Origin: Camillea tinctor
Lineage: Eukaryota > Ascomycota > Sordariomycetes > Xylariales > Xylariaceae
Assembly: GCA_022578605.1 (NCBI GenBank)
Contig: MU394190.1
Span: 1 to 21,728 of the forward strand
Direction: 5' to 3'
Length of the DNA stretch: 21,728 nucleotides
Below the pieces are notes generated by a model. The model saw only the letters and a program-made list of their open reading frames with translations, was not told where the DNA came from and searched no databases. The position numbers and the translations under genes are program-made. Of this stretch, positions 8,183 to 17,196 are shown piece by piece (positions within the stretch are counted from its first letter, which is position 1; the number at the start of each line of letters is the position of its first letter).

Positions 8183-8870
8183 TAATAATGATAATAATAA
8201 TAATATATTTAACGTTTAGTGCAAAAGCTAAAGCTTAAACTATTTATTATAGTATTTAGTTATACTTTAAGCTTATATAAACTATAAAACGGTTAAAGTA
8301 AAGGGTTTATATTTTTGTACTTGTGTGTTAAAAATTTACATAAGAAATCCTTTGTGCCGATTAAAAGGTTAGCGCTTTACTGTTAGCTAGCTTTCTTTAA
8401 AGCTTTACTAATAAGTTAGTTGGTAATAACTACTTTATAAAAAGCTACTTTATAAAAAGTATTAGTAATAATAAAGTTAACAATAAGTATATAAGTTAAC
8501 GATAGTTACTTTATTAAATAAAGAAGTGTTAGTAATAAAGAGTATATAGGTTAATAACAGCTACCTTATTAAATAAGGAGGTGTTGGCAATAAAAAAAAA
8601 AGTGTGTGGGTCGGCGATAGCACCCTATAAAAAGCTACCTTATAAAAAGATATTAGCGATAATAAAGTTCGTTAGTTAATAATAGCTGCTTTATTAAATA
8701 AAAAAATATTAGTAAAAATAAAATTATTAGTAATAATTATTTTATTAATAAAGCTATTAGCAATAAATATTTTAATTGTTAATATTGCTATTTAATTAAT
8801 GCTTTTTAGCTACTTAATAGTTTTATTTATAATATTACTTTAAAATATTAGCAAAGTATATGTATATATT
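8183..8870 (-). mobile_element. SINE-A copy A6, 3' half (host of nest 2)
   Basis: Minus-strand B-type 3' module and tail (8183-8206 onward) and a body with about three ~54-bp repeat units (8470-8640). It stops at AAAGTATATGTATATATT, where A7 begins. The 5' half lies at 11959-12154. The junction sequence is the element's own body (complement of the segment just after the GCCGGC palindromes), later used as target site. Confidence 0.88.
8857..8870. repeat. Reused target site TATATGTATATATT (four copies)
   Basis: The same 14-mer lies at 8857-8870, 9739-9752, 10456-10469 and 11945-11958, at each border between host A6 and inserts A7, A8 and A9. Each insert begins with its head directly after a copy (one extra A before A8) and ends with its tail directly before one. 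Confidence 0.9.
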
Positions 8871-9738
8871 GGCCATATAGCGCAGTAGTTAAGCGCTTAG
8901 CAAACATTAGTATAAAATACTAATATAATAGGTTTGAATTTTATTGTAGTTTAACTAACCATTTTTTTTTAAGGTACATATACTTTTTATTAGCTGTTTA
9001 TAGTTAATAAAAGCATTATTAGCGAAATTTTTTGCTAAGTACTTACATTATTGCTAGCTAATTGCTAATATACACACTTTTTTTGCTAATATTTTAAAGT
9101 AGTACTGCAAATAAACTAAAAGCATTAGTTAAATAAAAATATTAATAATTAAAACATTTATTGTTAATAGCTTTATTAATAAAGTAACTATTGTTAATAA
9201 CTTTATTATTGCTAACATTTTTTTCTTTATAAAGTAGTTTCTTATAAAGTAGCTTCTTACAAAGTGTTATTGTTAACTTATATATTTTTTTATTGCTAAT
9301 ACTTTTTTATTTAATAAAGTAGCTATTGTTAACTTATATACTTCTCATCGCTAACACCTCTTTATTTAATAGGGTAGTTGTTATCGACTTATATACTTTT
9401 TATTGCTAATACCTCTTTTTAATAAGGTAGCTATTGCTGACTTATATACTTATTGCTAACCTTACCATTACTAACACCCCTTACAAGGTAGCTCCTTATA
9501 GGGTGGCTGTTACCGACTAACTTACTAGCAAGGCTTTAAAGAAGGCTAGTTAACGGTAAGGCGCTATTAGCGTGAAGGATTTTTTATGTAAATTTTTAAT
9601 ACGCAAGTACGAAAGCATAAGCTTTTTATTTTAGTTATTTTATAGTTTATATAAGCTTAAGGTGTAACTAAATGCTATAGTAAATAGTTTAGCTATAAGT
9701 TTTTGCATTAGACGTTAAATATATTATTATTATTATTA
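8871..9738 (+). mobile_element. SINE-A copy A7 (first insert in nest 2)
   Basis: 868 bp, the longest copy, because of extra internal repeats: unit starts at 9264, 9319, 9374 and 9427, with spacings 55, 55 and 53 bp. Head 8871-8951 (A box TAGCGCAGTAG). The 3' module is B-type, ending ATTAGACGTTAAATATATT. The right half (9450-9600) keeps more G+C than the left. Flanked by the reused 14-bp TSD. Confidence 0.9.
9264..9480 (+). repeat. Internal ~54-bp tandem repeats in A7
   Basis: About 3.5 tandem units of the pattern GTAGCT.TTG..GACTTATATACTT followed by ATYGCTAACACCTC and a TTTAATAAG end, at 9264, 9319, 9374 and 9427. Other copies carry fewer units, which explains most of the length variation in the family. 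Confidence 0.75.
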
Positions 9739-9753
9739 TATATGTATATATTA

Positions 9754-10455
9754 GGCCATATGGCGCAGTAGTTAAGCGTTTAGTAGGCATTAATGTAAAA
9801 TATTAATATAATAAGTTTAAATTTTATTATAGTTTAATTAATTATTTTTTTTAAGGTATATATACTTTTTATTAGCTATTTATAGCTAATAAAGCTTATT
9901 ATTGGCTAATTGCTGATATACATATATATTTCGTTAACATTTTAAAGTAATATTGCAAATAAAGCTGTTAAGTAGCTAAAAAGCATTAGTTAAATGGTAA
10001 TGTTAGCAATTAAAATATTTATTGCTAATAGCCTCATTAATAAAGTAATTATTGCTAATAACCCTACTATCACTAACATTTTTCTTTTTATAAAGTAGCT
10101 TTTTATAAAGTAGCTTTTTATAAGGTATTGTTATTAACCCATATACTTTTTATTGCTAATATTTCCTTAAAACCAATAAGGTAGCTGTTGCTGACTTACT
10201 TACTATTGCTAACCCTACTATTGTTAATACTCTTTACTATTATTAATTAACTTACTAACAAAGCTTTAAAAAAAGCTAATTATAATAAAGCGCCATTAGC
10301 GCGGAAAATTTTTTATGTAATTTTTAACATATAAGTATAAAAATATAAACCTTTTATTTTAACTGTTTTATAGTTTATATAGGCTTAAAGTTGTAAATAG
10401 CTAATTAATTAGTTAGTTTCGCCTGTTTTAAACGTAAAATATATCATTATTATTA
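9754..10455 (+). mobile_element. SINE-A copy A8 (second insert in nest 2)
   Basis: Head 9754-9834, heavily eroded at the 3' side (TATAGTT for TGTGGTC). Body with fewer internal repeats than A7. A-type 3' module with a short TTAG run, GTTTTAAACGTAAAATATATC and a short ATT tail. Flanked by TATATGTATATATTA at 9739-9753 and 10456-10470. It differs from A7 in body length and 3' end type, so it is not a tandem duplicate of it. Confidence 0.88.
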
Positions 10456-10469
10456 TATATGTATATATT

Positions 10470-11061
10470 ATTTATATGGCGCAGTGGTTAAGTGTTTAGC
10501 AAATATTATTGTAGAATATTAATATAATAGGTTTAAATCCTATTATAGTTTAATTAACCATCCTTTTTTCTAAAGTACAACACTTTTTATTAGCTATTTT
10601 ATAGCTAATAAAAGCACTATTAGCAAAACTTTTTGCTAAGTACCCACATTATTGCTAGCTAATTGTTAGCATATATATATATTTTGCTAACATCTTAAAA
10701 TAATATTGCAAATAAAACTGCATTAATAAAATAAAAATGCTAATAACCAAAATATCTATTATTAATAGCTTTATTAATAAGGTATTTATTGCTAATAACC
10801 CTATTATTGCTAACACCCCTTTTCTTATAAGGTAGCCTTTTATAAGGTGGCTTTTTATAAAGTGCTGTTATTGACCTACATACCTTCTTATTGCTAACAC
10901 CTCTTTAAAACTAATAAAGTAGCTGTTGTCAACCTACATACCTATTGCTAACCCCACCATTGCTAATACCCCCCTCTTACAGGGTAGCCCCTTATAAGGT
11001 AGCTATTACTGATCAACCTTACTAATAAAGCTTTAAAAAAAGCTAGCTATGATAAAGCGCT
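10470..11061 (+). mobile_element. SINE-A copy A9, 5' part (third insert in nest 2)
   Basis: Head 10470-10550 preceded by the reused 14-mer, then hairpins and body up to AGCTATGATAAAGCGCT, where A10 has inserted. The element resumes at 11766, and its own tail and TSD are at about 11925-11958. A10 split A9 inside the GCGCTATTAGCGC palindrome. Confidence 0.88.
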
Positions 11062-11142
11062 GGCCATATGGCGCAGTGGTTAAGCGCTTAGCAAACATTA
11101 ATATAAAATACTAATGTAATGGGTTCAAATCCCATTGTGGTC
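11062..11142 (+). promoter_or_regulatory. tRNA-like head of A10 with intact boxes
   Basis: 81 nt: GGCCATA pairs with TGTGGTC, A box TGGCGCAGTGG, D stem GCGC/GCGC, T arm ATGGG-TTCAAAT-CCCAT fully paired. This is among the best-preserved heads and so a candidate for residual Pol III transcription. Confidence 0.75.
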
Positions 11143-11751
11143 CAACTAACTATTCCTTTTTTTAAGGCATATATACTTTTTATTGGCTATTTATAGCTAA
11201 TAAAAGCATTATTGGCAAAAACTTTTCGCCAAGTACCCACATTATTGCCGGCTAATTGTTAGCATATATAAATACCCCGCTAACATTTTAAAGTAGCACT
11301 GTAAACGGAGCTGTATTAGCTAAATGGAAATGTTAGCGAATGAAAAATATTTACTGCCGATAGCCTTACTAATAGGGTAACTGTTGCCAATAACCCCACT
11401 ATTGCCAACACCTCTTTCCAATAAGGTAGCTGTTGCCGACCTACCTACCATCGCCAACCCCACTATCGCTGACACCCCCCCCCCCCTACAAGGTAGCCCC
11501 TACAGGGTGGCCTTTTATAGGGTGGCTGTTACCGACCAACCTCACCGGTAAAGCCTTAAAGAAGGTTAGCTATAGTAAGGCGCATTAGCGCGAAAGATTT
11601 TCTATATAAATTTTTAATACGCAAATACAGGGACATAAGCTTCTTACTTTAGCTGTCCTATAGTTTATATAGGCTCAAAGTTGTAAATAGTTAGTTAGTT
11701 AGTTAGTTCTGCCTGTCCTAAACGTAAAATATATCATCATCATCATCATCA
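11062..11751 (+). mobile_element. SINE-A copy A10, nested inside A9
   Basis: Head 11062-11142 with intact A box and B box GGTTCAAATCC. Relatively GC-rich body with a 12-C homopolymer (11475-11486). A-type 3' module (TTAG run, GTCCTAAACGTAAAATATATC) and a nearly pure ATC tail. The TSD is 14 bp with three transition differences (11048-11061 TATGATAAAGCGCT, 11752-11765 TACAGTAAAGCGCT). The unmutated ATC tail and body suggest the youngest layer of this nest. Confidence 0.88.
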
Positions 11752-11765
11752 TACAGTAAAGCGCT

Positions 11766-11944
11766 ATTAGCGCAGAAGATTTCTTATATAATTTTTAACA
11801 CGCTAATACGGGGGCTTTTAAAGCTCCTTACTTTTGCTGTCTTATAGTCTATATAGGCTTAGGGTTGTAAATAGCTAGTTAGTTAGTTAGTTTATTGCCT
11901 GCCCTGGACGTAAAATATATCATTATTATTATTATTATTATTAT
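11766..11944 (+). mobile_element. SINE-A copy A9, 3' part
   Basis: Completes A9 after A10: ATTAGCGCAGAAGATTTC, AACACGCTAATACGGGGGC, TATAGTCTATATAGGCTTA, TTAG repeats, GCCCTGGACGTAAAATATATC and an ATT tail, then the reused target site at 11945. It is less eroded than the 5' part of the same element. Confidence 0.85.
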
Positions 11945-11958
11945 TATATGTATATATT

Positions 11959-12154
11959 AGTAATTAATTAGCAATAATATAAGTACTTAGCAAAAAGTTT
12001 TGCTAATAGTGCTTTTATTAGCTATAAATAGTTAATAAAAAGTGTATATGCTTTAAAAAAAAGAATAGTTAATTAAACCATAATAAAATTTAAACTTATT
12101 ACATTAATTTTTATATTAATGCCTGCTAAACGCTTAACTACTGCGCTATGTGGA
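11959..12154 (-). mobile_element. SINE-A copy A6, 5' half with head
   Basis: Minus-strand head (12076-12154), both hairpins (for example AGCAAAAAGTTTTGCT near 11989-12004) and the first body bases, ending at the reused target site. Strongly eroded: A box TAGCGCAGTAG, B-box region AAGTTTAAATT. The outer TSD follows at 12155. This is the older host into which A7-A9 inserted. Confidence 0.87.
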
Positions 12155-12168
12155 TTAAAATTTCCTTA

Positions 12169-13335
12169 ACCTACATAATATTTTATAATAGTTTTAATCT
12201 CGAAAAAACTTTCTTGCTTTTTCGAGGTTTTTTTAATCATTTTTAATTGGTTCGAAAAGTAGTACTATTCGGTAAAAAAGATCTTTTTTATTAAGTTTTT
12301 TAAATAGTTAAGCAATTAAAACCACTAAGTAAATTTTTATAGTTTTAAGCAATTTTAATTTATATGCTAATCGTTTTACTTTTTTTTTTTAATTTTTTAT
12401 AAACTTGCGCGTTATTAAAAATTTTTTTAAGCTAGCTTTTTAAATAAATAATTTTTTTAATATAATTTTAAGTAAACTTAATTTTTTTTGTTAAATTTAA
12501 TTAAACGGTATTTTTAATTATGAATTTGCTTAATTTTAATAATAGTAAAGTTTATTGTTAATTTTGCATTTTTATATAAATATTTCTTTAAATATTATAT
12601 TTTTTTAAATAGCTAAAATTTTATGTTGTTTTTAATTAAAACGTTATTAAGTTTTAATAAATAATAATTAAAAAGTTATTTATAAAAAAATAATTAAATT
12701 GCTTTTAAATATGCTATATTTAAATTTTACTATAGTTTAAATAATAATTTTACTTAATTGCTTTTTAAATTTTTAAAGTAATAATATTTAATAGCTATTT
12801 TAACCGTTTAATTTTTTTTATTAAATAATTTATTTATTTAAAAATAATAAACTATTATTATTAAAAATCGTGCTTTAAGCGCTTTTTATATTTCTTTTTA
12901 AAATTTTAAAATAAATTTGCAGTTTTAGTTTAAAATAATTTTACTAAGCACTTTTTAATTAAATAATAATAATTATTATATTAATGCTTTTGCTTAATTT
13001 TTTACCGTATAACGCACATTTTTAAGTATAAGTAAAAATTGCTTTAATATAGTATAAATACTTATTATTAAAGCGTTAAAGTATAACTTATATTTTTTTA
13101 ATTTTAGCAATTACTATAAAGTATTTATAAAAAAAATTAAAAAAAAGTTTAATTATAAAATTAATTATAATTATTTTTATAAGTTTAAAATTATTTAGTT
13201 TAATTAGTTAATAATTTTTAAATAGCTTATTTTAATTTATGCAATAAAGTTTATAAATTAAATAATATTTAATATATTGCTTAATTAACTTTATTTTTTT
13301 TTTAAATAGTATACTTTTTTAATTTTATTATTATT
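12169..13335. other. AT-rich stretch; one short hairpin, otherwise nothing recognised
   Basis: CTCGAAAAA at 12199-12207 pairs with TTTTTCGAG at 12218-12226 (9 bp, 10-nt loop); terminator-like in shape, but with no gene beside it. The rest is extreme A+T with few TpC or GpG steps and no reading frame or family match that I can see. Probably an old repeat. Confidence 0.45.
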
Positions 13336-13349
13336 TTATTTACATTAAA
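13336..13349. repeat. TSD of SINE-A copy A11 (left; partner 14142-14155)
   Basis: TTATTTACATTAAA is found exactly at both places, bracketing a minus-strand tail and head. A perfect 14-bp pair. Confidence 0.88.
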
Positions 13350-13609
13350 TGATGATGATGATGATGATGATGATATATTTTACGTTCGGGACGGGCGTAA
13401 CTAACTAACTAACTAACTAGATACAACCTTGAGCCTGTATAGACTATAGGACGGCTGAAGTGAGGGGCTTATGCCTCCGTACTTGCGTGTTGAAAATTTA
13501 CATAGGAAATCTTCCGCGCTAATAGCTAGCGCTTTACCGTTAGCTAGCTTTCTTTAAGGCCTTGCTAGGGGTTGGTCGGTAACAGCCACCCTATAGGGGG
13601 CTACCCTGT

Positions 13610-13626
13610 GGGGGGGGGGGGGGGGG
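13610..13626 (+). repeat. Poly-G tract (17) in A11
   Basis: Uninterrupted G17 between CTACCCTGT and TGTCAGCG. The same place in other copies has G6 (A1, about 83-88), 12 C on the opposite strand (A10) and G19 (A12), so the tract varies by slippage between copies. Confidence 0.85.
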
Positions 13627-14060
13627 TGTCAGCGATGGTAGGGTTAGCGATGGGTGTATAGGTCGACGACAGCTACCCTATTGGATAGGGAGGTGTTGGC
13701 GATAGGAGGTATGTGGGTCGGCAACAGCACCCTATAGAAAGCCACCCTATAAGAGGCTACCCTATGGGAAAGGGGGTGTCAGCGATAGTAAGGTTAGTTG
13801 TTGGCGACGGTTACCCTGTTAGTGGGGCTATTAGCAGTGAATATTTTGGTCGCTGGCATTTCCATTTAGCTAATGTTTTTAGTTGCTTAGCAGCTCTATT
13901 TGCAGTGCTACTTTAAGATGTTAGCGGGGTATGTGTGTATGCCGGCAATTAGCCGGCAATAATATGGGTACTCGGCGAAAAGTTTTGCCGATAGTGCTTT
14001 TATTAGCTATAAACAGCCAATAAAAAGTGTGTGTGCCTTAAAAAAAGAGATAGTTAGTTA

Positions 14061-14141
14061 GACCACAATAAGATTCAAACCCATTACATTAGTATTCCAC
14101 ACTAATGTCTGCTAGGCGCTTAACCACTGCGCCATGTGGCC
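14061..14141 (-). promoter_or_regulatory. tRNA-like head of A11
   Basis: Acceptor GGCCACA with TGTGGTC, A box TGGCGCAGTGG, D stem GCGC/GCGC, and central arm ACATTAGT-GTGGAAT-ACTAATGT with 8 perfect pairs and a 7-nt loop. The B box is GGTTTGAATC, one transition from consensus. It is the best template for the family's head structure. Confidence 0.78.
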
Positions 14142-14155
14142 TTATTTACATTAAA

Positions 14156-14744
14156 ATAGTATTTATTATTATAAGCTAATATTAAAACTTCTTTAATTAT
14201 AAATTTAAGTACGTAAAAACGATTGTTTTTTTATTAATTAATGTTATATAAAAGTTTTTTGCAAATTTTAAAAAAATAGCTAAATTTTAAAAAAGATTTA
14301 ACGTTTTTATTAAAACTTTTTTTAATGCAATAATTATATTTTAATATTTTAAATCGTTTATACTATCCACCACTATCTGGCGAACACCTTCACCTGGCGA
14401 ACCCGCAAAACTAAAGACATTACATTAAAATTAACTACATTTGTAAATTTAATAACTAAATAAATAAAAATAATAAAAACAAATGAAATAAATAAATTTA
14501 AAGCTTTTTGCTTAATTAATCCGTATATTTATTTGGAAGCTTAATTATGTGCTTAGATTGTGTATGTTTTGGAGAGTGTATTGTACTTTCGTTTTTCTTT
14601 TCATTGCTTTTAAACCTTTTACTTTTAAGGTTAGATTTTGTGCTGTTTATACTATTTTTAAAGCTTAAATTAAGCTTAATAAATTTTTTTTTTTTGCTAG
14701 TATTTGTGTAATAGTTATGAACGCTTTATTTGAATTAAGGATTT
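14156..14744. other. Flank of the transposase relic with a G+C-rich island
   Basis: AT-rich sequence with one island at about 14370-14405 that carries a direct repeat, CTGGCGAAC twice (around 14387 and 14403), in otherwise eroded DNA. It could be a terminal or subterminal part of the neighbouring DNA transposon, but I found no matching inverted copy at the other end. Confidence 0.4.
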
Positions 14745-16280
14745 TTTTTCTTTTTTTTTTTTGTTTAAGCGTTTGATTTGGAGCTTTAAGGCCTAGATTT
14801 TTTTTTGTAATAAATAGCTTTGGATTTATGTTTATTTATAGCTTTAACATAACGCTTTAAAAAGGCTTTAGCGCGAGAAGTGCGAAATTTGCTTATTTTT
14901 TTAACTTAATAGCTAGTAGCTAGAGTATTTAACATTTTTAGGGGTATAGGTTTAGTTACTAAGTCTTTTTTTCGATTTTTTTTATTTAGCTTGCAATTTA
15001 GATATGTAAGGGCTTTTTTTTTGTTAATAGGCTAGTTGCTAGTTATGTAGAAAGCAGTTTTTATAGTTTTAAGGATTAAGGCCTTATTTTTAGCTTTTAT
15101 ATACATTTTAATGAAATTTAGCTTATTTATGAGCGATAAGTTGGTTTAAGAAGCTAATTTAGAAAGAAATTTTTAATAGGAGTACTTTAAAGCATTAAAA
15201 AGACTATTATCGAGAAGCTAGAAGCTATGAAAGCAATAGGCTAAAAAAAAATAAAAATATATATTGTTGTAATAATAATGGGTTATAAATTTTACTTAAA
15301 TATAGAAGTTAGTACACTTACTTATTAAAAAATGAAAAAAATTGAAAAAAATTGAAAAATAAAACTATGCAATTAAAAATTAATAAATATATTAATATAT
15401 AACTTTTATAGCCGTTAAAGATTAATAAGCGTGCGTTAAATAGGTTAATTAAATGTTTTTTTATTTTTGCTAAAAAAACGTTTTTTAGTTACGTTATTGC
15501 AATTTTATTCGATATTTAGCTATTTTTAGAGCAAATATAATACTAAAAGGTAATAAACTTAAATTTTTTTTAAAATAGGTGCTTTAAAGCTTTTTTTCTT
15601 TAAAAATGATTTTTAGCTTAATAATATAGCTTTTAGCATTAACATATTTAATAAAAAAGGTTTAATAACGGGTTTAAGGAGATTTTAAAAAAGCTTTTTT
15701 AATTTTGGTTTTTTTTAAGACTATTTTATTAATTTTTAATAAAATTAATTAGTAAATAATAAAAATAAACATTAAATATTAATATATATTAGCATTATAT
15801 ATTAAATTACTTTTATTTACATTATAAGTTAATTTTAAGTGTATTTAACCGTATTTTTTTTACTATATATTAAAATACTAATTTACAGCTTTAAGAGTAA
15901 AAGCATTAAAGCGAAAAGCTTTTATACAGCGCTTTTTTTAGTTTTAATATAAGGATTTCGTTTAGTAAAGCAAGATAATTAGTAGCAGCTTAGGTTTTTA
16001 CGAAAGTTGTTTTTTTTAGCTAATTTCTTCGCGATTTTTTGCATAATACCATGTTTAAGGGCATAATTAAGTAATTTTTGGCGTAAGATCTATTTCATGA
16101 GATTTTTTTTTTGTTTATTAGTTAATTTAGTGGCATAATTGCGAGTTTTTTAAGGTAGTTTGTCGTGGAGTCGATGGGTAAGGGTTAAGCGAGGAACTTT
16201 ATGTTTTACGGCCGCTTTTTTCATTAAAATGCCATTTTTTGAATATTTTAAATAGCTTGACAAATTTAATTCTTTTTATA
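14745..16280 (-). pseudogene. Fot1/pogo-like DDE transposase relic (Tc1/mariner superfamily)
   Basis: A DNA-transposon transposase would bind terminal repeats and cut and paste its element; this copy is dead. Reading the minus strand, the N-terminal part (about 16235-16160) gives KKAAVKHKVPRLTLTHRL, matching the psq-type helix-turn-helix. A CENP-B-type domain follows, with LTNKQKKNLMK, then TAG (16090-16092) where the family has W, then a stretch ending FTKRNPYIKTKK (about 15965-15930). Near 15827-15809, YNVNKS occupies the place of YN(M/V)DEKG, so the first catalytic Asp is lost by a G-to-A change. The C-terminal part (15100-14780) reads KALILKTIKTAF, TKPIPLKMLNTL and a basic tail SKFRTSRAKAFLKRY. 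The ~1.5-kb span fits the ~500-residue family. Frameshifts and stops, several at Trp codons, are spread throughout. Family call by eye; exact ends uncertain. Confidence 0.75.
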
Positions 16281-16487
16281 TGCTATAATTGCGATTTAGT
16301 GTTGTTTATGTTAAAAAAATAAAAAAGAAAAAAAAAGATTAGCGGTTTACGATTAATGTTTACATTTGGAGTTATTTTGCAGTAAGATACTATGTTAACT
16401 ATTGCGTAAAAAAAAAAAAAAAACATAGCATGTATTACATTGTAAGATTTATTTACTTATGTTTTTTAATTAAAAATAACTTTATAA
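16281..16487. other. 5' flank of the transposase relic
   Basis: AT-rich sequence with a 16-nt A run at about 16409-16424. Expected to contain the transposon's end, but I cannot identify a terminal inverted repeat. Confidence 0.35.
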
Positions 16488-16767
16488 TTGAAAAATAATG
16501 ATAATAATGATAATGATATATTTTACGTCCGGGGCGGGCGAAACTACCTAACTAACTAGGTATTTACAACCCTGAGCCTGTATAGACTATAGGACGGCGG
16601 GAGTGAGGGGCCTTAAAGGCCCCCGTACCAGCGTGTTGAAAATTTACATAAGAAATCCTCCGCGCTAACTCCCTTAGAGGGGTCAGCGCCTTACCGTGGC
16701 TAGCCTTCTCCAAGGCCTTGCCAGTGGGGTTGGTCGGTGACAGCCACCCTATAGGGGGATACCCTGT

Positions 16768-16786
16768 GGGGGGGGGGGGGGGGGGG
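16768..16786 (+). repeat. Poly-G tract (19) in A12
   Basis: Uninterrupted G19 at the position homologous to G17 in A11, between ACCCTGT and TGTCAGCG. Confidence 0.85.
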
Positions 16787-17105
16787 TGTCAGCGATGATG
16801 GGGTTAGTTGGTCGATAACAGCTGCTTTTATTGGATAAAGAGGTGTTGGCGAAAGTGGGGTTGTTGGCGACGGTTACCCTGTTAGTGGGGCTATCGGCAG
16901 TGGAGATTTCGGTCGCTGCTATTTCCATTTGGCTAATGCTCCATTTGCAGTGCTACTCTGGAATATTGGCGGGGTATGTGTGTATGCCGGCAATTAGCCG
17001 GCAATAATGTGGGTGCTCGGCGAAAAGTTTCGCTAATAGTGCTTTTATTAGCCATAAACAGCTAATAAAAAGTGTACGTGCCTTAGAAAAAGGGATAGTT
17101 AGTTG

Positions 17106-17186
17106 GACCACAATGGGATTTGAATTTATTACATTAGTATTTTACACTAATGTTTGCTAAGCGCTTAACCACTGCGCCATGTGGCC
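17106..17186 (-). promoter_or_regulatory. tRNA-like head of A12
   Basis: GGCCACA/TGTGGTC acceptor and A box TGGCGCAGTGG intact; the T arm is partly eroded (B-box region AAATTCAAATCC). Same 81-nt length as the other heads. Confidence 0.73.
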
Positions 17187-17196
17187 TTAAAAAATA

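Larger units (their letters stand above)
13350..14141 (-). mobile_element. SINE-A copy A11, complete and GC-rich
   Basis: Well-preserved copy. On the plus strand from left: the tail as a clean (GAT)n run (ATC on the element strand), ACGTTCGGGACGGGCG, a CTAA run, the module, a 17-G homopolymer (13610-13626), two internal repeat units (13620-13740), GCCGGC palindromes near 13941-13957, the hairpin, and the head 14061-14141. Its perfect TSD, ATC tail and high G+C point to a recent insertion or weak mutation. An open frame at 13713-13916 is repeat sequence with no gene character. Confidence 0.9.
16498..17186 (-). mobile_element. SINE-A copy A12, complete and GC-rich
   Basis: Minus-strand copy with mixed ATC/ATT tail (from 16498), ACGTCCGGGGCGGGCG module end, GGGGCCTTAAAGGCCCC palindrome at about 16607-16623, 19-G homopolymer (16768-16786), a single repeat unit, GCCGGC palindromes near 16987-17003, the hairpin with one eroded arm, and head 17106-17186. 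A possible 10-bp TSD, TTRAAAAATA (16488-16497 and 17187-17196), is weak because the flank is so AT-rich. Much less eroded than its surroundings. Confidence 0.88.

Noticed and set aside
11725..11944. Tandem duplication of the SINE 3' module after A10
   Set aside because: The second module is the rest of A9, which A10 interrupted; a 14-bp TSD with three transitions supports this.
8857..11959. CRISPR-like array from four regularly spaced identical 14-mers
   Set aside because: Spacing is 700-1,500 bp and the intervals are whole SINEs; the repeats are target-site duplications.
12199..12226. Rho-independent terminator
   Set aside because: Shape only: the context is eukaryotic repeat DNA and no transcript or gene ends there.
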